Assembly (NCBI GenBank): GCA_949592205.1
Contig: CATIUR010000001.1
Coordinates: forward strand, 261,336,250 to 261,400,249
Direction: 5' to 3'
Origin: Helichrysum umbraculigerum
Lineage: Eukaryota > Streptophyta > Magnoliopsida > Asterales > Asteraceae
DNA length: 64,000 nucleotides
This document shows positions 12,201 to 22,582 of the stretch, piece by piece. The position numbers were made by a program, and so were the translations under genes. Position 1 is the stretch's first letter. Each line of letters starts with the position of its first letter. Under the pieces are notes generated by a model, which saw nothing but the letters and a program-made list of their open reading frames with translations, was not told where the DNA came from and did not search any database.

Positions 12201-12747
12201 AACCATTTTTGGTTATATAATTCATCTTTCTCCAGTTTAGATGTGCCATTCTCCTATGCCATAACAGAGCATCTGTTTCCGAAGCCTTGGACAATAAACA
12301 TGTAGACACCATTGAAGAGTTAGGAACACCCATGTTGATAGCATAGATGTCCTTCTTCCTTGGCGCCCTCATCAATATCCATTCATCAGGAATTTTAAAA
12401 CCTGGCTTCAGGACTAAGGCCTCCTTTTCATTGAAATAAACTGGATGACCTTTATCACAGACTTGGGAAACACTCACTAGGTTGTGTGTAAGTTCTTCAA
12501 CATAGTTCACATCCTCAAGAGTCAAAGTTCCATTTGAAACTTTTCCTTTTCCCTAAATTACTCCTCCTTTATCTCCTGCAAAATTTACTTTTTGCTTGAG
12601 ACTATCCTTGAAGTCCTTCAGTAGACTTCTTTCACCGGTCATGTGCCTCGAGCATCCACTGTCTACATACCACCAACTGTCCTTGTTCACAGCATGCTCC
12701 TGCACATAACACAAAACACGATCAGTTATCAAGAGGGACCCAAGCCA
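9289..12747 (-). CDS. Copia pro-pol (protease, integrase, reverse transcriptase, RNase H) with one in-frame stop
   Basis: The frame opens at 12747, in the +1 frame relative to gag, and overlaps the gag end by about 26 nt. The protease motif WWYVDSGCSRHMTG lies just downstream (12675 to 12634). A TAG at 12555-12553 then interrupts, and the frame is open again for 1078 residues to 9289. In that part: the zinc-binding HHCC region (WHRRMAHLNW, CVPCMKGKQ); integrase with HMDLFGP, RSDNGTEF and PQQNGVAERKN (D, D, E present); RT with QLDVKSAFLYG and YVDD at about residues 764-767; and RNase H with AYTDSDYGG, STCEAEYVA and NLADLYTKA. All catalytic motifs look intact. The single TAG would stop translation after the protease core unless read through. 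Confidence 0.93.
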
Positions 12748-15538
12748 TTACGGTCTTGGTTTGTCCCTTATCATCAACAAACTTAAGCTCTTTAAAATAA
12801 CCATTCTTCCCATCAGGAGCTTTGGTTACTTTCGAAGTAGCTTGAGTTTGTGGACGATCAGCCTTAAGAGGTGAATTTGAGGAGAACCTCTTAGGCACAA
12901 AAGTATGAGCTCTATTATGATAATTATAATTAAACTCATGTGATCGCGAAGTAGTGCCACTTTCATAATGACTATGGCCTCTACTTGGAGTTCTAAACCT
13001 CGACGGTGTCACATCCCTAGACTTATGGACATAATTATCACTTTGAGTATATGACCGTTTAGGTTTAGGTGGGGAGACACTATGCTTACCATCTCTTTTA
13101 AGAATGTTCACAGGTTTATTACCTAACTTAGGTTTGGTATCTAACCCGTCTACAGTCATATTAGAGTCGGTCTGTGTCTTTTCCTCAATCACAAGCTTAT
13201 GTGGTGCTTCAGGCTTTTTGTTAGGACAACACGAAGCCACGTGTCCTTTTTGATGACATTTGAAACATGACATCTGCTTGCGTGATTTGCTCACTTTTGC
13301 TTTCTCATCCGGAGTCTTAGGCACTAAAGGTTTAAGCTGTTCCTTATCAACTTTATCATTAATCTTAGCATCGTTAATCACTCCACCCGATACAAAATGT
13401 ATTTTGGTGAACTGAGAAGCCTTGCTATTATCTAATGATACGTTCTTAATAACATCTTTCTGTGCCTCTGACTGTTCAGGTTTATCAGCTACTAAAATCT
13501 CAGGATTAACTTCAGTCATCTCAGAGTCCTCAGGAATAGGAGTGTAATTGGCATTAAAAGGCGGGGATACATCATTGTAACCTAACCCAGTCTTGTCCTT
13601 TACACTACGTTGAGCATCTAACATTTTATCCATTTGAGATGTCCTATAATTCTCAAGTTTACGGTTTTGCTCAATTAACCTTAAGTTAAGGTTCACTATT
13701 TCCTGATCCTTACTAGCAATCGTCTCATTTAAGTCTTTGATATTCATATAGAGACCATCTATGACAACAGATTTTTCACTTATGGTATCTCTAAGTTTTG
13801 TTCTATCCAACGCATCAGACTTAATTTTATCTTTTAAGACCTGTTTATCATCACTTAATCTACGAACATCCATAATAGCTTGATCAAGTTCAGATCTAAC
13901 AGTCTTATAAGATTCCTTATCCATATTTAATTGTGATGACAGATTACTATTTGACACAGTTAAGACACTATTCTGAGACTGTAAATCAGTAACTAAGTAA
14001 CAAACATCAGCAAGATTAAGAATATCTAAACATACCTTCTTCTTGTCAGTTTGTAATTCAGCCATACGTGCCACTAATTCTTCAGGACTCATATCTGGAG
14101 TTGAATCCATATATAGCACATCATCATCACTTGCCTTTTTTTCAGACTCAGCCACCTCTACTCTCTGTTCCATGTCAGTGGGCATGTAGGACACTGATCC
14201 AGCAGTTGTTTCTTCGATCTCGGCCATCAAAGCTTCTTCAGAATGAGCTTGCCAATCATACGAGCCATCCAACTGCTTCACCACTAAGGCTTTGGAAGCA
14301 AGAGTACTTCCCGAACCTTGTTTTCCTTGTGCTTCTACTTTAGGTCTTTGGCATTCTCTAGCAAAATGACCAATACCCTGACAGTTAAAGCATCTGACCT
14401 TGGTTTTATCAAACCCTGATCTATTGCCCAACACCTTTCTACCAGTTTTCTTGAGGAAATTCTTCACCTTTCTAGATATCAACGCTAGTTGATCTTGAAG
14501 TTCCAGTTCCTCAAGATAATCAGAATCTATCTGCTCATAATCCTCATCAAATAGAATAGGATCATTGATCTTTCCTTCTATGTAGTTCTCATATGATGCC
14601 ACAAAGGAAGCAAGAACAGACAGTTGCTGTTCAGCAGATTTCACACTCATCGGCATCTTCTGATGCTCTTGAGGTGACTTCTCAGAATTCTTTCCCTTTG
14701 TCTCATCACCAGAGGAGGAAATAAAGCACAGATCTTCAGTGATCATCTCTCCATTTTCATTAGTATCACCAACTAACAGTGCAGTGGTCGAACTCGATGA
14801 CGCAGTCGAAAGACTTGACTTTCCATGATACAGCCCAGGGTTCTGAACCTGATCAGAATCACTATCTCTTGACTTCTTGGAGAAATCATAACCTTTCAGC
14901 TTGTCAATGACTTGCTCTAAGGTCATAGTAGAATACCTAGTTTCGTTATCTTTAATCATAACACCATACATTTCCCATTTAGAAGGCAAACCCTCAAGGA
15001 ACTTGTCGGTTTTAGATACTTCTTCTTCAAAAATTTCATGGTATTCTAATTCACTTAGCAGATGGTAGAATCGTGTAACATAGGCATCAAGATCTTCTCC
15101 TTTTAAAGCTTTAAACATAGTAAACTGCTTTTTAAGAAGACTCTTCTTGCCAGCTCTCACCTGTGGACTTCCCTCACCTCTTTTCTCTAAAGCTTCCCAG
15201 AGCGCTTTAGCAGTATGAAAAGACTTGAGTTGATGAGCAAGGGATTTAGGAAGACACATCTTTATGCAAGAATGTGATTTATTCTCATTTCTGTACGCTT
15301 CCTTCTCTTGATCACTCATGTTTGCATAGGTAAGAACTACAGTAGCATTTTGAACAGTTTGAGTAGGTGGGGTGTATCCACTCTTGATACACATCCAGAT
15401 AGACAGATCATGGAATCTACAGTAAGATTCAAATCTGTCCTTCCAATTGTAGTAATCCTCGATTCTTAACAACTTAGGTGGAACGTTTGACTTTCCCACC
15501 TCGTGGTCCATTTCGATCATTCTACTTAAGTCAGACAT
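12722..15538 (-). CDS. Copia gag (938 aa), SIRE-type with two zinc knuckles
   Basis: Starts at ATG 15538 (MSDLSRMIEMD) and stops at TGA 12724-12722. An N-terminal gag domain covers about residues 20-225 (KSLLKKQFTMFKA, TRFYHLLSELE, LEGLPSKW, TLEQVIDKLKGYD). The first CX2CX4HX4C knuckle is at residues 383-396 (CFNCQGIGHFAREC) and the second at 758-771 (CFKCHQKGHVASCC). A long heptad-rich region (about 480-645) between them should form a coiled coil. At 938 residues it is much longer than typical Copia gag, as in the SIRE lineage. It packages element RNA in cytoplasmic virus-like particles. The frame is intact. Confidence 0.93.
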   Translation of the reverse strand: MSDLSRMIEMDHEVGKSNVPPKLLRIEDYYNWKDRFESYCRFHDLSIWMCIKSGYTPPTQTVQNATVVLTYANMSDQEKEAYRNENKSHSCIKMCLPKSLAHQLKSFHTAKALWEALEKRGEGSPQVRAGKKSLLKKQFTMFKALKGEDLDAYVTRFYHLLSELEYHEIFEEEVSKTDKFLEGLPSKWEMYGVMIKDNETRYSTMTLEQVIDKLKGYDFSKKSRDSDSDQVQNPGLYHGKSSLSTASSSSTTALLVGDTNENGEMITEDLCFISSSGDETKGKNSEKSPQEHQKMPMSVKSAEQQLSVLASFVASYENYIEGKINDPILFDEDYEQIDSDYLEELELQDQLALISRKVKNFLKKTGRKVLGNRSGFDKTKVRCFNCQGIGHFARECQRPKVEAQGKQGSGSTLASKALVVKQLDGSYDWQAHSEEALMAEIEETTAGSVSYMPTDMEQRVEVAESEKKASDDDVLYMDSTPDMSPEELVARMAELQTDKKKVCLDILNLADVCYLVTDLQSQNSVLTVSNSNLSSQLNMDKESYKTVRSELDQAIMDVRRLSDDKQVLKDKIKSDALDRTKLRDTISEKSVVIDGLYMNIKDLNETIASKDQEIVNLNLRLIEQNRKLENYRTSQMDKMLDAQRSVKDKTGLGYNDVSPPFNANYTPIPEDSEMTEVNPEILVADKPEQSEAQKDVIKNVSLDNSKASQFTKIHFVSGGVINDAKINDKVDKEQLKPLVPKTPDEKAKVSKSRKQMSCFKCHQKGHVASCCPNKKPEAPHKLVIEEKTQTDSNMTVDGLDTKPKLGNKPVNILKRDGKHSVSPPKPKRSYTQSDNYVHKSRDVTPSRFRTPSRGHSHYESGTTSRSHEFNYNYHNRAHTFVPKRFSSNSPLKADRPQTQATSKVTKAPDGKNGYFKELKFVDDKGQTKTVMAWVPLDN

Positions 15539-15998
15539 CTTAAAAACGTAAAATTAAACTGTTTCAGCGAATTCAGAAATCTCAACTCGCAAGACTCAGC
15601 TCAACTCGCAATCTCAGCTCGACTCGCAGAATTTGTCGATTCGCAAGCCTCAGTTCGGATTGCTAAAAGATGTCGATTCGCAAGTGATGTCGATTCGCGA
15701 GAGATCTCGGTTCGACTTGCAAGCCTCAGTTCGACTCGCTAGTTCAACTCGGTTCGCAGGCGACGCTGGAACCCTAATCTCGACTCGCGAAACGGCTGTT
15801 AAACCCGAAAAACGAATTTTAAGGTATTTTTACGAACGAAACTGAGAAATTCGACTGTAAACTAACCCTAAAACTTCCAGAGAATGATTTTGATCGTTAG
15901 TATTGCAATAATGCACGTAAAAACGACCCGAATCAAAAACGCAATAAACTAAAACTCACGAACACACTCGTATCTAGCCCGAAAGCTCTGATACCAGA
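15539..15998 (-). other. 5' leader of Copia element with ACTCGC word cluster
   Basis: Untranslated leader between the PBS and the gag ATG. About 15560-15790 carries more than ten copies of ACTCGC/GATTCGC-type words, the same vocabulary as in the LTRs and the 3' spacer. A donor-like C|GTGAGT lies about 40 bases after the PBS on the minus strand and could pair with the acceptor before the accessory-gene ATG; this is inference. Confidence 0.6.
15985..15996 (-). other. Primer-binding site, initiator-Met tRNA
   Basis: The minus strand reads TGGTATCAGAGC, two bases inside the 5' LTR, complementary to the 3' end of plant initiator-Met tRNA. Confidence 0.93.
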
Positions 15999-16586
15999 TG
16001 TAAGTCCCCTAGTTTTAGGATCGATAACTTCGTTATCTGTAGTATTAAGGTGCGGAATCCCTCAATACGGTGTTATTTTACTAACAACGAATATGTTCGT
16101 ATTGCGTTTTAACTAGACTTAGCTTTAAACAACGAATCGTCAAAGCCTAGCCTTAGGTTATGTTTTTCTCTGGTTTGTTGAATTCGCAGCAATTGAAATC
16201 AGAATGCAAAAGTTATTTTCAGTGTTAACGATTTTACAAAGAAAAATCGTTTAAATATTCTGTCTCGGCTCGGCTCGCATGGGCCAGCGAGTTCAGCCCA
16301 ACTCGCCTTGCAGCCCAAGCCCATTACCAAGCTCGATTCGCTACTGACTTCCACGAATTCAGTTCTCATCTCGGCTCGTTAATCTCGCGACCTGAGAACT
16401 CGACTCGCACAGAATGTATTTATTTCGTATTTAATAATTCGTCTAACTTAACACAATAATATGTTTAACGAATATTACTAACAAAACAAATATTTATTTA
16501 CAAATCTAAACCAATATACAAACGTAATAATAATTACACTAGTCCTATATCAAGCTAGATCTGTTGTCACAATCTATGTCTCAACA
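15999..16586 (-). repeat. Copia element 5' LTR (588 bp)
   Basis: Same length and sequence as 1944-2531. As the 5' LTR of a minus-strand element it should hold the promoter, but I see no unambiguous TATA box. Confidence 0.95.
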
Positions 16587-16591
16587 TAGCT
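16587..16591. repeat. Target-site duplication TAGCT, right copy
   Basis: Matches 1939-1943. The sequence from here on continues LARD A. Confidence 0.95.
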
Positions 16592-18738
16592 TTAAGTAAT
16601 TAATCAAGTCTCACAAACTTAGACAATTTATCTATCTCCTTTGGATCTCAAATGACCCGTTTCAACATGATTTTAATCAATCTAGGAATTCAATCACATT
16701 CCACACAATCATAGTATTTCAATCTATGTTAGACTATTTCAACACACACAGTTGACTATATGTCAACTTTGATTTTCATTGACCAATCAATAAAATTCTC
16801 TAATTGCTTTCCTCAAGTTTGACCCAAACTCAAACCAATCACAAGCAATTAATTTTTTATACACAATTCTCTATTCATGGTTTGACTTTCAAAGTTAACA
16901 TACTATCAATATTAACTCACAACAAACCATTTCATCTTATATGTTCACTTTCAAACATATATTTTAAATTATTACTTTCAATAATCTTATCAATCCTTCA
17001 CAAGGACAAAGTCAGCCTATTTCAACTTTGGCTCCATACAATCCATTTCATATTTTATGTTTACTATCAAACATAAACTTCAAATTATTACATTCAATAA
17101 TTATTAGTAATTCCTCAAACAAGACAATATCAACCTATTTCAACTTTGGCTTCATACAAGCCAAATACAAAATAGTGACTCATTTAAACACTATCAAATT
17201 CACCTACATGTAATCTATCACAATCAATCACAATTACATATTTAACACAATCAAATTAATCACTTAGGTTTATCATCAAAACCTCTATCAATGACAACTA
17301 TCATTTACACTCTCACCTTTACAGTCTAAAGGTCACAGTTCTATCAACTGATTATTTTCTTATCAAAACAACTATTAAACAACTTAGCATACTATCATGC
17401 TCCATTTCCAAAATCACATTACATTTCTTTTATACCAAGTAGCCTCAACAAGTTCATGTGACCCAACATAATATAACAACGGTGATCAGGCGTTGCAAGA
17501 TTATGCTCTTCACAATCCATTCTCAGGCTACTCTACATTATAATTATCAATGTGATCTATTCTCACCTCATACGTATTAAATACTTCATGATTTCAAATC
17601 AATAATACTTCATTTAATAGTTTCTATCAGCTGATACACACTCAAAATCAGCTTACTACTTACATATTCAACCCTACATATGCAAGTCATCTCACATACA
17701 CACAATGTTCTAATTTTCAATAACTAAATTACTCAGTATATCATTTATCTGAAACCTCAAACACATGATAACTTATCATCATAGTTTCAATACTTAACAA
17801 TAATCAATGTCCCTATTTACCTCAAAATTCAGGACACATCTTAATTAATTATCATCACTTTGACATATGCCATCATATCAAGCATCACTGTCACAACAAG
17901 TATACTTAATCATGTTACTATCAAACATTTCATTTATTAATTTCACAATTGACCAGAAAGATCTATCACTTCCCAATCAATTTCACATTATTACACTCTA
18001 CATTTCTCTTAAACCTATCAGTCATGGTTTATATCAAGTGTTTAATTATAGTCAACACATATCATACAGTCACATAAACACATATTTTCTCAAATAGCAG
18101 TCATTATCAATTCAATGACACAACCTTCCTTAACAAGGATTTAGATCACACCTTGTGATTAATCCATTATCATAATACTATCAATTATCTCGTCTCACCA
18201 ATAAAGACACTCCTTAGGTTCTAACATCAATCTTGCTAAAACCTTAATCAACTCTCTATCTACTTAAACATATTTCTGCATTTACAATTCAATCAGAAAT
18301 AACCACAACAATGAACAACAATGAGCATCTCATTCAATACCTCTATCCTCATGTCAACCTATAGCAATCAATAGTTGACTCAAAACTGGGGAATCATATC
18401 AGTCTGACTCAATTAACTTCATAACAAGGCTTACTCAACATAACAGAGTAAACAATTCAAGTTAATTTAAATTAACACAGGCTTATCGAAGATTACCTGA
18501 CAATCTTAAGCCCACAAGCGTTGAGGAAACATGAAATATACTAATCAGATACTCATGTTCCTCCGTCTCTGCAGTCAAACAACAACTTCACAACTTGTTA
18601 AGGGTTAGTACATATTCAACTAATCACTTTCTCACACATTCACTAATCAACTAAACCCGCACCCACTGGAATGTTTGACTCAACTCAATCACAGTTCAGG
18701 ATTGAACAATCTATCATGCTCAACTCGCCCAAACTATT

Positions 18739-18750
18739 GCTCTGATACCA
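18739..18750 (-). other. Primer-binding site of LARD A, initiator-Met tRNA
   Basis: The minus strand reads TGGTATCAGAGC, three bases inside the LTR, with the same spacing as in LARD B. Confidence 0.9.
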
Positions 18751-19829
18751 ACTTTTAACACCCCTTCATTTCTATATAAACAAACAATATTATAATGGCG
18801 ACGCGGAAGCTTATATTTCAAAACATTACAACCTATGTTACATGTTACCCAAAATGTCAATAAACTTTTTCAATTCAAAGTATAAGACATTTCAACACAC
18901 AGGGTGTTATTAAAAACATTTCTATACTTATCAAAATAACATCAGAGTTACAGCCTGTCAAACATTCCATCCAGTCTAATACTTCCTGCCCTGCCCAATA
19001 TGTCCCATCTATTTCAACCTGCAGGAAGAACTGTGGTGGAGTTAGCACAACGCTAAGTGAGTGAAACTATAAGCAACAATACAACCTAGCGTAATAATCT
19101 GTTTACATCAAATAACAATAAACAGAAAAACAATCAATCACTCGACATCCAATCAATGTCAAGCTACACCAATCAAACATTATCAATCGTCATGAGGACC
19201 GGTGGCTCCTGAGATACCCTAATACCGGTTTGGTACTCAGGGAACCCTTATCAATCATCTGTATTGGCCTATACAGAATTACCGGTAACCAGTTGTTAAT
19301 CACACACGACCTAGATCTCCAAACCAACATTTCAAGTTTCAAGATCTCCTGTCGTCTACAATAACAACCAAGTCCAACTGTCAAGTCAAGTTGACCTCAG
19401 AATCTTACATGCTAGCTCAAACAGCCAAGTAAGCAACTAGTCAAACTATCATGGCAAGATATCTCAATAGATGCATCATATCAAAGTAATACTATAAATT
19501 ACTGGTTGCAAATCAAATCATTACAACTAAATCACACTGAGGTTACAGATCCACTCACCGACTACCTCAGGCCTCCACTCAGTAGTCTAATATCACTGAG
19601 CCTTCTCCACATCTGAGAATCAATAATTCAAATATAAGTTAGTAATCCGTATCAATACATAACTTATATCAATTAATAATATTAGGAACTTAACATGATA
19701 CATATTAATATTACTAGTTCCTAATCTTGTACCAATGATTTACAATATAATCATTATCATATATTAACCTACAATAGATATCAATCACATTACGATTAAC
19801 AATCAAACAAAATGTGATATCAGCCTATC

Positions 19830-20013
19830 AAGCCGCCGGATTCCCTAAGAAGCCGCCGGCTTCCCACAAAACAACCTGAATCCGCCGGATTCCCTGAATC
19901 CGACCGGATTCCGCAACTTTTACCGAATCCGCCGGATTCCCGTGAATCCGACCGGATTCCCTCATTTCTGCCGGAATCCGCCGGATTCCCGTGAATCCGC
20001 CGGATTCCCTCGT
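19830..20013 (-). repeat. Palindromic word array (AATCCGCCGGATT type) in LARD A LTR
   Basis: About eight copies of AATCC-(GCC or GACC)-GGATT spaced 15-35 bp apart, plus one AAGCCGCCGGCTT copy near 19850. The five-base arms are complementary. The array lies about 370 bp downstream of the TATA box, so it would be transcribed. In LARD B the same place holds AAGCCGGCGGCTT words. Confidence 0.85.
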
Positions 20014-20379
20014 CGTCCCAGCCCAGTTCGAACTGATCAAAACCCTAACCCGCGATTTTATATCCAAATCACCAAAAACACGACTTTAAACGGTTATAAA
20101 CGACTACTAACATTGCATAATCAATATGTAACACTTATAACATGTTTCTAACATCCAAATCTCTCAAATCATCAATTTACCCAAATTCAATCAAAAATCA
20201 AATTCTTAAATACTCAAGAATACTTACTGATTGAAGAATCTAACGATGGTAATCTGATGATTATGAAGATTCACGAGAATCACAACTTCCTGATTTGATT
20301 TCTAGTTTGATTTGGAGGTTTTCAGAGAGTTTCTGTGAGTTTTAGAATAAAATGAATAACTTTCCTAAATAGGAAAGGA

Positions 20380-20388
20380 TATTTATAA
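20380..20388 (-). promoter_or_regulatory. TATA box of LARD A LTR
   Basis: The minus strand reads TTATAAATA about 280 bp into the LTR, within a block conserved in LARD B. Confidence 0.6.
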
Positions 20389-20672
20389 GTCGGCTCACGA
20401 ACCGCCTTCAATATACGGGTATAATTTAATACCCCATCTCAACCTATTGTCTGGAACCCGAAAACCATTTGCGAGTCCAAACATTTTATTGCACCGTCAA
20501 CTATATTAATTTACAACAATTAATATTTCACTTATCACATTGGAATATTTAATTCCTATTCCAATTATTTCAACTATTTCAAACAATATTATTTCCAAAC
20601 ACATTTAAATATTAATTTAAATCAAGAAATAATATAAAACAACTAGGTCTATTTCGAGGATGTTACATCGGG

Positions 20673-22582
20673 GACATCCGGTATCTTGTGTAAAGTCCCT
20701 CCTTATGTTTCAATCTCATTTGATACATATGAAAATGATTTTTGATGTAAGTGTTGAACCTGTAAAATAAGTTATTAAAACATAAAACTGTACACTAGCA
20801 CATGTGGTAGAAGAAAGTATCATATGTGATACAACAAGTATCACATCTCACATTCTGATTTTTTATGTAGTAACGCATGTGTTATCAACAAGTACCACAT
20901 GTGATAGTATCAGAAACATAAAAGCACATATTAGCTAGTAACACATGCGTTACTAATTAGTATCACATGTGTTAGTAATAACTATAAGAATATGTTACAA
21001 TGAGTTTTTCTTACATGTCTTTTTCACAATGACATGTGTTTTTCTTACATATGTTTTTCTTACACATGATATTTAGTAATACTAACATTGTTTGTTATAC
21101 TATCACATGTGTTATTGGTACTAACACATGTGTTATCAAAAAATTATAATCACATGTGTTATTACTATACATATAAGATCACAAGTTTTGTTACAGCACA
21201 TTCAAACTAGTTTTAATTACTGGTATTATTTTTTAAGATCATAGGTTGTAAGCATAAAATTGTCAACGTTATTACCACGTGATAATGATTATCACATGTG
21301 ATACAGCCCTTTTTCTAGTTTATTACCTGTAGCCTTTGCTGCAATTTGTTGTTGGACATCAGCTTCCTCCAATTTGCTTTTGCTCCAATTTGATGAAGAT
21401 TTATGTATCACAATTGTTATTTCAATTAGTTTCATATGAAATTCACATTAATCAACTTAAAAGGTTATATTGCAATTACCACAGCTCATGATTATCTTCA
21501 ATTTCTCATTTTTCATTGAAATCACATGAAATTAGCTGATGAATCAGTAATAAACAGTAGAATACGTTTTCATATATTAAAGTATAGACATGGAATCATA
21601 AAAACACAAAAAACCATTTTAATCACGAAATACGATCGTTGAAAATCGCATATAGAAAAATATGATTGAATCACATGAAATCAGTAGAAATCGATTGTTT
21701 GTGGTTTGAAGTTATGTATTTGCTTCGAATTTATGAAAGTCGTACCTTTGATTTGGTGTATGTTAGAACCAATTGAGAATCTGAGAAACCCTAGTTTCTT
21801 GAGCGTGATGTATGTATAGATCTGCTGTATCTACATGTTATTTTACATTTGTTTTTATTAATTAATTAATGAGAGTGTTTAATGACCACATTACCCCTCC
21901 ACCTTTAATGAAAATAAAGTATTTTCATTGGTTCATCCATTCTCACATAATTTATCATTCTCATTTGAACCTCACCCTATTATCTTAACTTTGAGCTAAT
22001 GTTTTAATTTGGATAAGAAAACATGAGATCTAAGATTATGAACAAAATTGATAGTATGAGAAAGTATTCATATTCATATTCATATGCTATATGGAGAAGA
22101 TTCATGAAAATATTATGTTCCCTTTTCGTCTAATACTATTCCTAAACCTACTATTAATAATTTGCTACTTAAAACTTTTTTGAAAAGTGTACGAGCTATT
22201 AACCAATCAAATGTTTTTATTTCACCAAACTTTTAATAAACCATTAAAATCCCATTTTGAACGTGATAAATGGATTAAAGCAAGGGATTACAATGTAACT
22301 AACCTAAAATTTTAATGAAATAATAATGTAAAATAAGTAAAATCCCATACTTAACCTCATGTTATATGTTTGAGCTATTTGTGTCCTCAAACTCATCGAT
22401 TCCAACGTGCTATAATAAGTCCATACGTTAACGAGATGAATTTTTTCAAACTAGAAACAAGTAAAATCCTGTACAGATATTTCAGATATTACAACAATTA
22501 AGAGGGTAAAACACAAGAAAACAATAGTTAGCTTCCTTAATCCCATTGAAATATTAATTTCAACTTTTATGGCATGAAAACT
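20673..22582. other. Intergenic region with CACATGTG-rich tract
   Basis: No ORF is supported. 20790-21310 is a diffuse array of CACATGTG and near-variants flanked by T(A/T)TCA or GTTAT, seen more than ten times. The rest is AT-rich spacer that includes the 3' flank of the host gene. Confidence 0.6.
20790..21310. repeat. Dispersed CACATGTG palindrome tract
   Basis: Copies such as AGCACATGTGG, TATCACATGTGTTA, ACACATGTGTTAT and ATTATCACATGTGATAC recur irregularly every 20-60 bp, with CACGTG, CATATG and CGCATG variants. The core CACATGTG is an eight-base palindrome containing an E-box (CANNTG). Spacing is too irregular for a simple tandem repeat. Origin unknown. Confidence 0.65.

Larger units (their letters stand above)
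1944..16586 (-). mobile_element. Complete SIRE-type Ty1/Copia LTR retrotransposon, very young
   Basis: The element is 14,643 bp with 588-bp LTRs starting TG and ending CA, TSD TAGCT, a PBS matching initiator-Met tRNA and a PPT. The order on the minus strand is 5' LTR (15999-16586), leader, long gag with two zinc knuckles, pro-pol (protease, integrase, RT, RNase H), a 2.5-kb noncoding spacer, a multi-exon accessory gene, PPT and 3' LTR (1944-2531). Integrase before RT fixes it as Copia. The long coiled-coil gag, the RNase H region and the extended 3' half fit the SIRE/Maximus (Sirevirus) lineage. The LTRs show no difference by eye. Visible defects are one in-frame TAG in the protease region and a gag-pol frame change that may be natural. 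Confidence 0.95.
16592..20667 (-). mobile_element. LARD A, 5' part: internal region plus 5' LTR
   Basis: 16592-18753 is the reverse complement of about 48294-50390 of LARD B and holds no supported ORF; its + strand is G-poor. 18754-20667 is the 5' LTR. Together with 1-1943 this gives at least 4105 bp of internal sequence, close to the 4303 bp of LARD B. With a PBS and LTR but no gag or pol, the element must have moved using proteins from a related chromovirus. Confidence 0.88.
18754..20667 (-). repeat. LARD A 5' LTR (1914 bp)
   Basis: On the minus strand it begins TGTAACATCC at 20667 and ends GGTGTTAAA. Long stretches match the LARD B LTRs: the CTTCCGCGTCGCC block, the AACGCTAAGTGAGTG block, the ACCGGTCCTCATGACG block and the TATA region. 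The GC-rich word array in the middle differs. The candidate TSD to the right is TCGGG (20668-20672); its partner is outside the window. Confidence 0.88.

Noticed and set aside
12680..12760. An intron at the gag-pol junction (TTATGTGCAG acceptor-like)
   Set aside because: No convincing donor nearby, and the +1 overlap already explains the arrangement; kept only as an alternative.
15985..15996. tRNA gene fragments
   Set aside because: TGGTATCAGAGC and TGGCGCC sequences are primer-binding sites next to LTRs, not tRNA genes; no cloverleaf-forming sequence is present.
19830..20013. CRISPR-like look of short repeats with spacers
   Set aside because: Repeats are 13-17 bases, spacers are irregular, the host is a plant and the array lies inside an LTR.
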